A stretch of DNA of 24,425 nt from positions 1 through 24,425 of the IMG/VR virus record IMGVR_UViG_3300043434_000308; one strand, written 5' to 3'. This document shows, in pieces, positions 4,534 through 12,265 of this stretch. The stretch's first letter is position 1. Every line of letters starts with the position of its first letter. Origin of the DNA: a virus. The position numbers and the translations under genes were made by a program. The notes beneath the pieces are model-generated. The model did not search any database. It had not been told where the DNA came from and saw only the letters and a list, made by a program, of their open reading frames with translations.

Positions 4534-7121
4534 GCTAAGTTCCCCGAGATAACGCAGACAGTGCCGCTGATAAACAAGACCGTGGCCACGCCTCGCGTTT
4601 GTAGAGTCACAGTCGCCTGATCAGCATCGGTGCCAGCCTTGTAGGCGGTGGCGATCGTGCAAGTGATCGTGACGCTGCCGGTGGTGTTGTTAAAGATCGA
4701 AACAACATCACCCTCAGCAAACACCGAGTTGGGAATCGTGATCGAGCCACCTGAACCGACCTGCACATAGCGACCAACGTCAGCGGTCGTCAGCGTGTAA
4801 GAGCTCGTCTTTGTGCCTACTGGCGGGATCGCACGGATGTTGCCGTACTGATCTGTAATCTTGCCCGTCGAGCTGATACGCATGCGCTCAGTCGGTGCAG
4901 ACGCGCCATCAGCTGTGGTCAAGAACGACAGAGCGCCAGGCATGTCATTCGTGCCAGGCGTGCCGTCTGAGTAGCCGATGATCGCCGCAGCTTGGAGGTA
5001 GCTCGTACCGTCAAAGCCGCGCCAGATGATGTTGCCTAAGTCGTCACCGCTTTGGACAACCGCACCAGCGCGATCCTTGTCGAACACCTGGTAAGAGGCA
5101 TTTGGGTCGTTCGTCTTGTTGCGGTTGACGACCTGTGGGTAGTAACCGTCGTTGGAGACCAGGGCGATACCGGCAGACGTCACGTTGTCAGGCGTAGTCG
5201 TTCCGATACCCACCGCACCAGTAGACGACACAACAAACGGCGTTGCATCAGCAGCCACGTCCTCGATGTACAAAGCGTTGCCGCTGCCGGCCTGAGTGAT
5301 GCTCAGAGCTGCGCTCGAGGTGTTGGCGCTGATGATCTGGTTGGCTGTGAATGTGTTAGTTGCAGCCAGCTGTGCGTAGCCTGACGCTGGCAAGTAAGCC
5401 GTGATCCAGGCTGCACCGTCGTAGACCTTCATCACGTTGCTGGTGGTGTTCCAGTACAGGGCGCCAGTCAGCAGAGGGCCGCCGTCGTTGTCCAACGTTG
5501 GGTCTGAGGCTTTCGCGCCCAGGTAGCGGTCATCGAACGAGTCATAAGACGCGGCAGCTGCTGACGCGGAGGCCGATGCAGATGAAGCGCTGCTAGACGC
5601 ATTGGATGCAGACGTCGAGGCTGCAGACGCAGAAGCCGCAGCTGCTGCAGCAGACGTGGCTGCGGAAGTGGTCGATCCGAAAATCGTGTCGATGTAGTTC
5701 TTGGTCGCAGCGTCTTGAGCAAGCGTTGGATCACCGAGGCCGGTGATCTTGTTCGTGCCCATCGCGATCGCGCCGGACATCGTGCCGCCAGTCGTTGAGA
5801 GCTTGGCCGTGAGCAGTGTGTTGGTTTGCGTCTGTGTGTACGCGTCGCCAATGCCAAAGCCAGCCAGGGTGGTTGGGTTTGTGCCACCAGTCACGCGGCC
5901 CCACTGGTCAACCGTCACCGACTTGTAGGTGTCAGCGATCACGCCAGTCGTGGCCAGGTCGATCTCGTCAGCACCGACAACGATGCGGGCGCTCGAGGCG
6001 GTGTTCACGTTCAGCGTGTTGCCGGTCTTGCTCATGCCGGTGCCGGCATTGATCTGGCCAGCACCAGAGAACTGCGCCCAGGTCACTGGAGTCGTGCCAA
6101 GCGTGCCGCCTGGAGCGATCGTGCAGATGTAGCCGTTGCTGCCGTTGTCTGTGCCGTTCTCAATGAACGTATAAGCCGCGACCAGCTCGTCCCACGTGTT
6201 GGCGTCAGCTGCACGCGACCAGGTGCTTACAGCTGCGACATAGATGCCGTTCTCGGCTGCGCTTGACTGGTTCTTCACCAGCACGCGATCGCCTGCGATC
6301 ACGGCCACGCCGTCGATCGTCTGGTTGCCGCTGAGGGTGATGCTTGCAGTCGTCGCTGCGCGGCAGGATGCCTTTGCATCGATGCCCTGCGCGATGCTGT
6401 CAACGTAGGCCTTCGTGGCCGCGTCTGCGTCTGCGCTTGGCGTGCCAAGTCCAGTGATCTTGTTGGTTGCCATGGCGATGGCGCCAGTCATCGTGCCGCC
6501 TGTCAACGCCAGGTGAAGCGCGTCCTGGGCGTCAACGTAGGCCTTGTTGGCCGCGTCGCCAGGGTTTGTGGGGTTGGGCAGGTTGGTGATCGTGCCGGAG
6601 CTGCCGGCGTCCATATCCAGGTTGCCGTTGATGGTGACGTTGTTGAACGTCGATGTGCCACTGCCTGCTGTGACGTTGCCAAGAACGCCACCCGTTGCTG
6701 TGATCGCACCAGTCACGGCCAAAGTAGAGGTCAAGGTGGTTGCACCGACGACGCTCAACGTGCCGCCGACAGATGCGTTGCCCACCGCCGTCAGCGCCTT
6801 GCCTGCGGGAATGGTCAGGCCGACAGTCGAGAACTGAGCGGTGTTCACGCCCAGGATCGACATCCAGACAGAGCCAGATCCAGATCGATAGAGGCCGGTG
6901 TTGGTCTCGTTCAGGTAGGACAGGCCAGGGCCGCTGACGTTACCGTCAGCGATGCGGAAAGGCGCCAGCATGCCGCCAGCGCCTGTGCGAGAGAGGGAGT
7001 TCGTCAGCGCGTCGGCAACGTCCTCGAGTGTCGTATTGGCCCAATCGGCCTCGATCACGTCACCAGGCGTGACGGGGTTGCCGCCTGGTAGCGTGTAAAT
7101 ACCGGATGCGTTGCGTGGCAT
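4530..7121 (-). CDS. Tail fibre protein
   Basis: 863 residues, preceded by AAGGAG. The N-terminus (PGGNPVTPGDVIEADWANTT) is the kind of attachment module found on fibres of short-tailed phages. Repeated shaft units follow: LTGGTMTGAIAMATNKITGLG at about 207 recurs as STTGGTMSGAIAMGTNKITGL at about 443, each leading to a DAATKxYxD helix. Residues about 484-527 are an Ala/Ser heptad-like tract, probably a trimeric coiled coil, followed by the recurrent YDSFDDRYLGAK and GALYWNTTSNVMKVYDG blocks. The C-terminal part has GIGTTTP (about 636), then a strand-rich end domain (SSYTLTTADVGRYVQVG). There is no S74 self-cleaving chaperone at its end, although GIGTTTP often precedes one. It overlaps the adhesin gene by four bases. 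It should form homotrimers contacting the cell surface. Confidence 0.9.
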   Translation of the reverse strand: MPRNASGIYTLPGGNPVTPGDVIEADWANTTLEDVADALTNSLSRTGAGGMLAPFRIADGNVSGPGLSYLNETNTGLYRSGSGSVWMSILGVNTAQFSTVGLTIPAGKALTAVGNASVGGTLSVVGATTLTSTLAVTGAITATGGVLGNVTAGSGTSTFNNVTINGNLDMDAGSSGTITNLPNPTNPGDAANKAYVDAQDALHLALTGGTMTGAIAMATNKITGLGTPSADADAATKAYVDSIAQGIDAKASCRAATTASITLSGNQTIDGVAVIAGDRVLVKNQSSAAENGIYVAAVSTWSRAADANTWDELVAAYTFIENGTDNGSNGYICTIAPGGTLGTTPVTWAQFSGAGQINAGTGMSKTGNTLNVNTASSARIVVGADEIDLATTGVIADTYKSVTVDQWGRVTGGTNPTTLAGFGIGDAYTQTQTNTLLTAKLSTTGGTMSGAIAMGTNKITGLGDPTLAQDAATKNYIDTIFGSTTSAATSAAAAAASASAASTSASNASSSASSASASASAAAASYDSFDDRYLGAKASDPTLDNDGGPLLTGALYWNTTSNVMKVYDGAAWITAYLPASGYAQLAATNTFTANQIISANTSSAALSITQAGSGNALYIEDVAADATPFVVSSTGAVGIGTTTPDNVTSAGIALVSNDGYYPQVVNRNKTNDPNASYQVFDKDRAGAVVQSGDDLGNIIWRGFDGTSYLQAAAIIGYSDGTPGTNDMPGALSFLTTADGASAPTERMRISSTGKITDQYGNIRAIPPVGTKTSSYTLTTADVGRYVQVGSGGSITIPNSVFAEGDVVSIFNNTTGSVTITCTIATAYKAGTDADQATVTLQTRGVATVLFISGTVCVISGNLA

Positions 7122-7131
7122 GTCTTACTCC

Positions 7132-9024
7132 TTAATTTGACGTTGCTGCAGCGGGGACACCGCGCAGCATGGAAAGCAGGTATTGCTCTTGTGCACTCAA
7201 TGGAGCGCCTGCCCTCAATTTTCGCTCAAGCACCTGCACCATTTGTTGCGGATTTTGAAGCGCCTCGGCAAGTGCTTTGTCTTTGTTGGTGTTGGCGTAG
7301 TCGCGCAGGCCTTGCAAGATGCCTTTGCCGACAGTCGCTGCTGGGCCGCCTGCCATGTTTGTGACTGCGTCAGCAGCTGCGCCAGCAGACCTGGCCGCAA
7401 AGATGTCGCTGGCCGTGTTGCTGCCACCGCCTGCGGTTGCAGAGCGCTTGACGCCCTGGACGATGTTCTGGGCACGCAGAGCCTCCAGGATCGCCTCCAG
7501 GCGCGTATTGGCCTCGTTGGACAGCAGCAGGCTCTTATCAGGCCCGCGAGCTGCGTTCATGGCGCGGCCAAGGCCTGCCTCGGTGATCTTTGGAACATCG
7601 CCGGCTGCATCAGCAGAGACGCCCAGCACGCGGCCAGTGTTCTGGTCATAAAAGCTCTGGCGAACGCGGCCAGCGGCCTTGGCTGCGTCCACTGGGGCGC
7701 TGTCCCTGGCGTAACCAGTCACCACGTCCTGCCAGCGGTTGTTTGTGACGTTGTTGAGGATATTGTCGATGTCCCGCATCAAACCCAAACGCGCAGCGGA
7801 ATCACGCGGAGCTGCTGCGTAGACGTTGGGGTTGGTGGGGTTGAACTTGGCGCTTAAGTTTTGGCGAATCGTTGCCAGGTTCTGAGGCGCGAACTGATCT
7901 CCCAGGCGATCCATTTCGCCCTGGACTGCTTTAAGCATGTTCAGCACAGCTGGATTTGACGCCTCGGGTGACCGCATGGCCGACTCAAGGGTGTTGGCCA
8001 GGTTGCCAACATCATTACCCCAGGCAGCGTCGTTGACGCCTGAGAACGCCTGACCTTTGCGCAGATCAATGTTTCTCTGACGCAGAGCGCGGCGGGCCGC
8101 CAATTCATCAGCCGATGAAGTAGCGCTGCGCATAGCGTCAGCGACAGCGCGGGCCTGGTTCTGGTCAAAGTCGTACCAGTTGGCGCCGTTGCGGGCGCGG
8201 CTGCCGGCCTCCAGGCGTGCAATTTCAGCGTCGCGAATCTGCGCAGCTGTAGACAGAGGGATGTTGCCCTGCTGGGCTTGCTTCAGGCGATCGATCGTCT
8301 GACGCAACACGGCAGCCTCATCGGCGCCGCCCGGTGTAATGGCCTTGGCGATTTCATTGCTTGCACGGTTCTGGCCACCGCCTCGGGTGACCATGTTGTA
8401 GCCGCCTTTGACAGCTGAGGTGGCAATTGGCAACACACCGCTGGCTGCACCACCTGTCACCATGTTCATGGCGCGGCTCTCGCCCTCCACTGTCGGATCA
8501 AGAGCGCTCAGGCCGGCGCCCACAGCGACGTTTGAGCCAAAACCACGCAGGCCCGCCAGGCGAGCCGCAGGCAGCAGCATCGTCGGAGCTGTCTTGCCGT
8601 AGAACTGAGCTGTTGAGCCGATGGTGGGCGTGTCCATGCCAAGCACCTGATCGGGCATGATGCCCAGGTCAGTCTTCTTGGACAGGTACTTGTCCACCTC
8701 GCGCTTGTCCGCGGCCTCAAGATTGAGCTGCTTTGCTCTGTCTGAGTCGCGGTTGAAGATTTGCTTTACCGCCAGAGGGATGTCGGCAAAGCCGGCGCCC
8801 AAGCTGCGGAATACGCGCTCTGGGCCGCTCATCTCGTTGATGGCTTGCTTCTCAAGCTCGACGCCGTAGTTAACCTGGCCGTTGCGCATAGACGCGCCAG
8901 AGGCCGCAGCTTGTGCGGCCATGTCTGTGCCTTGCTTCTTGCCCAGCCGGCGCATCAGCTCCGATTGAGTGATGCCATCGGGGACGCCTGTGATGATCGT
9001 GCCGTCAGGGAGTTGTACATCCAT
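7132..9024 (-). CDS. Large internal virion (ejection) protein
   Basis: 630 residues, preceded by GAGGTG. The first 30 residues, VQLPDGTIITGVPDGITQSE, are a small beta motif that recurs at the start of many phage internal proteins. The rest is predicted mostly helical, rich in Ala, Asn, Gln and Arg, with a weakly hydrophobic Gly/Ala stretch at about 140-215 (LLPAARLAGLRGFGSN, GGAASGVLPIATSAV) that could enter a membrane. It follows two other Ala/Gln-rich genes and precedes the fibre. In podoviruses this block encodes proteins packed in the head and ejected ahead of the DNA to form a channel. That role is inferred from order, size and composition; no enzyme motif was found. Confidence 0.7.
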   Translation of the reverse strand: MDVQLPDGTIITGVPDGITQSELMRRLGKKQGTDMAAQAAASGASMRNGQVNYGVELEKQAINEMSGPERVFRSLGAGFADIPLAVKQIFNRDSDRAKQLNLEAADKREVDKYLSKKTDLGIMPDQVLGMDTPTIGSTAQFYGKTAPTMLLPAARLAGLRGFGSNVAVGAGLSALDPTVEGESRAMNMVTGGAASGVLPIATSAVKGGYNMVTRGGGQNRASNEIAKAITPGGADEAAVLRQTIDRLKQAQQGNIPLSTAAQIRDAEIARLEAGSRARNGANWYDFDQNQARAVADAMRSATSSADELAARRALRQRNIDLRKGQAFSGVNDAAWGNDVGNLANTLESAMRSPEASNPAVLNMLKAVQGEMDRLGDQFAPQNLATIRQNLSAKFNPTNPNVYAAAPRDSAARLGLMRDIDNILNNVTNNRWQDVVTGYARDSAPVDAAKAAGRVRQSFYDQNTGRVLGVSADAAGDVPKITEAGLGRAMNAARGPDKSLLLSNEANTRLEAILEALRAQNIVQGVKRSATAGGGSNTASDIFAARSAGAAADAVTNMAGGPAATVGKGILQGLRDYANTNKDKALAEALQNPQQMVQVLERKLRAGAPLSAQEQYLLSMLRGVPAAATSN

Positions 9025-9032
9025 AATTCACC

Positions 9033-10115
9033 TCACTTCGGCAGACTGTCAAAAGACACGACGTTGCCGCCGGCAGATCCAGCACCGCGGAATCGTGGAT
9101 CGCTGATCACGTTCTCAGGGTTGAGCCTGCGTCGCTGGGCGATCGCTGTGTAATCGTTGGCGTACTTTTGCACTTTGGCAGCCGCCGCGTCGCTGTAGAG
9201 TTTGGCCAGGCCATTGATCTGGTTGATCGTGTTCAAGTCCAAAGGTTGACCCTTGAGAATGCGATCTGAGAGGTTTCGCGCTTGGCCTTCAAGGCCTTGC
9301 GCTTTCACCACGCGATCAAATTCGCCCTCACGCACCACAGAGCCGGGGTCAAGGAACTTGTTCAGCAAGATCACCAGCGACTGCTGTGTGATTGCGTCGG
9401 GCTTTTGACCTGGTGGCGTTGCGTTGACGATCTGAGTGATCTTGCTTGTCGCGTTCATCTCCTCGCGCAAGTCCTTCGTCATCTTGTCGAAGTCACCGCG
9501 CAGGGTGTCTTCAGCTCGCCACATGCGACTGTCCTGGGCGCCGCTGTTATCGCGGGCGGCCAAACTGTCTCGGCGGTACGCTTCAAGCGATGCCTGAGTT
9601 GCCTGACGGTCTTCGCGGCGCGCGCTTTCGATCTTTTCATCACTGAGCATCTTCTCGATGCCGCCGGCCTGGCGCTCAAGCGCCGTGCGACGCGAATCGC
9701 GGGCAGCAAACGGGTCTTTGATGAACTGGCCATCGGGCGTCAAGATGCCGCCGCCGACCTTCATCGGGTCAGACGCGGAGGCTGCACGCTTGAGGTATTG
9801 CGACTGCACAGGGTCAAACGACTCGCCGGCATACTGAGCAGCCAACGCGTTCAGCATGGCGCCCTGGCCAGCGTCGCTTTGCTGCTTGGCAAATGCCTGC
9901 AACCCAGACGTGTCCACGTCTTGCGTGTCCAGTCTGTCAATCTCGCCGTAGAGCTTTGCCAAGCGATCGCGTGTGTTGGGCAGCATCGTGCCCTGACCTG
10001 GCTGCACGCCAGTGGACAAGACGCCGCCGGGCGACTGAATCTTCGCCCGCGCTTTTTTTAGGAGGCCGTAGCTCGGTTGCTCCTCCTCGTTGTTGAACAG
10101 GGTGTAATCAGACAT
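9033..10115 (-). CDS. Internal virion protein with DPGSVVREGEF motif
   Basis: 360 residues. The body is charged and helical (RREDRQATQASLEAYRRDS, then DFDKMTKDLREEMN), suggesting a coiled-coil rod. Near residue 255 it carries KFLDPGSVVREGEFDRV, a motif I recall in internal or injection proteins of many short-tailed phages. The end is Gly/Ser-rich. No transmembrane segment or enzymatic motif is visible. The gene lies between a 119-aa gene and the 630-aa internal protein, with gaps of 2 and 8 bases, so the three are co-translated. A role in head-internal structure or DNA ejection is the best guess. Confidence 0.65.
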   Translation of the reverse strand: MSDYTLFNNEEEQPSYGLLKKARAKIQSPGGVLSTGVQPGQGTMLPNTRDRLAKLYGEIDRLDTQDVDTSGLQAFAKQQSDAGQGAMLNALAAQYAGESFDPVQSQYLKRAASASDPMKVGGGILTPDGQFIKDPFAARDSRRTALERQAGGIEKMLSDEKIESARREDRQATQASLEAYRRDSLAARDNSGAQDSRMWRAEDTLRGDFDKMTKDLREEMNATSKITQIVNATPPGQKPDAITQQSLVILLNKFLDPGSVVREGEFDRVVKAQGLEGQARNLSDRILKGQPLDLNTINQINGLAKLYSDAAAAKVQKYANDYTAIAQRRRLNPENVISDPRFRGAGSAGGNVVSFDSLPK

Positions 10116-10117
10116 GA

Positions 10118-10477
10118 TTAGTACCCAGCGCCGTAGTCGGCTGTGTCCATAGTGCCGTCACCAGTCAAGCCCAAACGCTTGCGGCGCAGGCTTTCCTTCA
10201 TGGCGTTTAAATGGCCGCCTTGGGTGGCGTTGAACATCTTCATGCGTTGATCAACATCGCCCTGGGCCTTGCTGGCCATGTAGCCTTGACCAAGCTGTGC
10301 AAGGGCCTGCCCGATGCCTGGCGCAACGTAGTGCTTGCCGACCATTTGGCCTTCCATTGGACTCAGTGAGTTCTTGCGGAGGGCGTCAACCATCGCTTGC
10401 TTTTTCTTCAGCTCGGCTTCTTCTGGGCGCATTTGGCCCATCTGAACCAGGTACTCAAACATCAAATCGTCATTCAT
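10118..10477 (-). CDS. Small internal virion-type protein, 119 aa
   Basis: Begins MNDDLMFEYLVQMGQMRPEE. The ATG at 10477 is chosen over the GTG at 10480, since GGAGG lies six bases before it and the ATG shares a base with the stop of the upstream gene (TGATG). The sequence is helical, with a Gly/Ala segment at about 54-68 (PGIGQALAQLGQGYMASKA) and a basic stretch ESLRRKRLGL. Proteins of this type are found before the large internal proteins in related phages. It may be a small ejected protein or an assembly factor. Function is unproven. Confidence 0.65.
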   Translation of the reverse strand: MNDDLMFEYLVQMGQMRPEEAELKKKQAMVDALRKNSLSPMEGQMVGKHYVAPGIGQALAQLGQGYMASKAQGDVDQRMKMFNATQGGHLNAMKESLRRKRLGLTGDGTMDTADYGAGY

Positions 10478-11856
10478 CACAAACCTCCGTAATTCACCAT
10501 CAGGTAGCCACTGGCGTGACGCTTGACGAGGTCAGGTCGCACCGCTTCAACTTCTTGGGCAATCACACCGCGTTGCGGCATTCCCATCATTGTGTAGTCA
10601 TAAATTCCCACGCCAATTGCGTGAGTGCCGACGCGCTTGATGTTTGACTTCAAGCGGCGATCGGAGAACATGAACGCGGCAGATCCCAGCTGTGCGCCGG
10701 CGCCAAGCAAGTTGCCGAGGCCAGCCTGCTGTGCGTTGTATGCGCCCAGCTGTGCGTCGTAGCCCATCTGAGTCGCGCCCAAGATGTTGGGCGTCTCTGA
10801 CTTGCTGGCGGGCACGAACGATGGCATCTGAGGCATGCTCACCTGCTGGCCAGACAGCAACGCGTTCATCTCGTTCAGAGACATGCCGCGGCGCTGTGCT
10901 TGCTCGGCAATCGCCTGCTGGCGCAGTTGGTTCTGCGCGTTGGCGTACTGCTGGTTGAGGCCGTACTGCTGAGAGATCGCGCTGTTCTGCGCATTCATGT
11001 TTGCCAGATCCAACGCGGAGCCTTGGCCCAGCGCCTGGTTCTGGAACTGAGCCGCGCCCAGGTTCTGGTTGAAGTTCTGCTGCTGCGCTGCGTTGCCAAA
11101 CTGGCCGCCTTGCAGGTCTTGATTGAAGGCCTGCTGCGCTGTGCCCATCTGCATGTTGTACAGGCGCTGGGCTTCGCTGCCAGCTGTGTCCAAGGCGTTG
11201 TAACGCTCGGCAGCCTGACGCTGGGCCATGTTGTTCAGCTCGCGGTCATAGCCTTCAGTGCCTGGGCGGAAGCCCATGTTGGAGAGCTTGGTCTCGAGCT
11301 GGCGCTGTTGGTAGTCATGCACCGGCTGCATCTTCTGCATGAGCTGGTTGGCCACCGTGTCGCGGTAGCTCGAGTCGAACTGAGGCAACGCAGGGTTGTC
11401 TGCTGTGTTCAAAGATGTCTGAGGAGCGCCAAAGTTGAAGCCAGTGGACAAGCCTGCTGAGTAGTCCTTCACGCCGGTGTACAAATTGCCAGGCGCGTTT
11501 GCGGACGTCAGCTGTGGCAGGTTCTGGTAATCAAATGGCTGCGAATACTCGTTTGCCACGCGACCCATGAAGCTGTTCGCAAGATCACTGCGACCACCCT
11601 GGATCGCGATCTGATCATTCAGCGCGTCCTGCAAGCCAGGTGCAAGCGTGTTGTTCTGCGTCCATTGCGTGACCGCCTGGCCAGTGGCTGGATCAGTGAC
11701 CGCCTGCGTGCCCCAGGACTGCGAACCAAACGGCGTGTTGATGACAGGCCGGTTGGCGTAGTTCTGAATGTTGGTCAGCTCTTTTGAAGCTGCCGCCTGA
11801 GTATTGGCCGCACCGAGATAATCAGGTGCTGCTGGTGCTGACGATTTCCCGCCCAT
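10477..11856 (-). CDS. Gln/Asn-rich virion protein with short C-terminal S74 (self-cleaving chaperone) domain
   Basis: 459 residues, preceded by GGAGAAGGAA. The first 390 are rich in Gln, Asn, Ala and Tyr (for example ANMNAQNSAISQQYGLNQQY) and look helical and low in complexity. The last 62 residues, from Ser398, start SDRRLKSNIKRVGTHAIGVG, include MPQRGVIAQEVEAVRPDLV and end SGYLMVNYGGL. This is the peptidase S74 intramolecular chaperone pattern: Ser398 with Lys403 has the same Ser-x4-Lys spacing as the catalytic pair of phage endosialidases, where cleavage occurs before the Ser. The domain is much shorter than the roughly 120 or more residues usual in fibres. The body does not look like a fibre and the neighbours are internal proteins, so it may be an internal or tail-plug protein. 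Confidence 0.75.
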   Translation of the reverse strand: MGGKSSAPAAPDYLGAANTQAAASKELTNIQNYANRPVINTPFGSQSWGTQAVTDPATGQAVTQWTQNNTLAPGLQDALNDQIAIQGGRSDLANSFMGRVANEYSQPFDYQNLPQLTSANAPGNLYTGVKDYSAGLSTGFNFGAPQTSLNTADNPALPQFDSSYRDTVANQLMQKMQPVHDYQQRQLETKLSNMGFRPGTEGYDRELNNMAQRQAAERYNALDTAGSEAQRLYNMQMGTAQQAFNQDLQGGQFGNAAQQQNFNQNLGAAQFQNQALGQGSALDLANMNAQNSAISQQYGLNQQYANAQNQLRQQAIAEQAQRRGMSLNEMNALLSGQQVSMPQMPSFVPASKSETPNILGATQMGYDAQLGAYNAQQAGLGNLLGAGAQLGSAAFMFSDRRLKSNIKRVGTHAIGVGIYDYTMMGMPQRGVIAQEVEAVRPDLVKRHASGYLMVNYGGL

Positions 11857-12262
11857 GTTCCTTCTCCTTGATCCAGCGGCAGTCTTCTGCCTTCATTTCA
11901 AACATCACACAATCCACGGTCTCAGCGATCTGCTTAAACCCTAGTTTGCGATTCATCCTTACAGCATCTTCCAAGTGCTTTGGTGTGAGGCCGTAGACCG
12001 CTTCCTTGCCGCATGTAATCAGCGGATATTCGAAAGCCGCACGCCAAAGCTCACGGGTCAAACTGTGCGGGGTGTCGAACGCGACGTGCATCCAGCACCC
12101 CTTTTCTGTCCACGCGTTGTATGCGACAGCAGCCCCAATTGTGCCGTCATCGCGCATCGCCGCTATCGCACGCAGGTCACTACTCCAAGGCAGGTTTGTC
12201 TTCCTGTGCATCCATTCCCAGATGACAGGACGCTCGCCTGGTTTGTCAGTAGTGAGCCGCAT
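11822..12262 (-). CDS. GNAT-type N-acetyltransferase
   Basis: 146 residues. The pattern fits a small acetyl-CoA-dependent transferase: a strand pair AIAAMRDDGTIGAAVAYNAW (about 32-51), the strand GCWMHVAFDTP, a helix LTRELWRAAFEYPL in the acetyl-CoA region, then a strand AVYGLTP and helix EDAVRMNRKLGFKQIAETVD, where NRKLGF is the usual end motif of the fold. The classic Q/RxxGxG/A loop is not obvious, so activity is uncertain. Similar genes lie among virion genes of many phages and their substrate is unknown. It starts three bases after the upstream stop (TAAAGGATG), and its 3' end overlaps the S74 gene by 35 bases. Base composition is slightly more A/T-rich than its neighbours. Confidence 0.75.
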   Translation of the reverse strand: MRLTTDKPGERPVIWEWMHRKTNLPWSSDLRAIAAMRDDGTIGAAVAYNAWTEKGCWMHVAFDTPHSLTRELWRAAFEYPLITCGKEAVYGLTPKHLEDAVRMNRKLGFKQIAETVDCVMFEMKAEDCRWIKEKEHGREIVSTSST

Positions 12263-12265
12263 CCT

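Noticed and set aside
3742-7121. Diversity-generating retroelement target in the fibre/adhesin genes
   Set aside because: No reverse transcriptase or template-repeat copy was found in the window, and the adhesin end is not a C-type-lectin-like domain.
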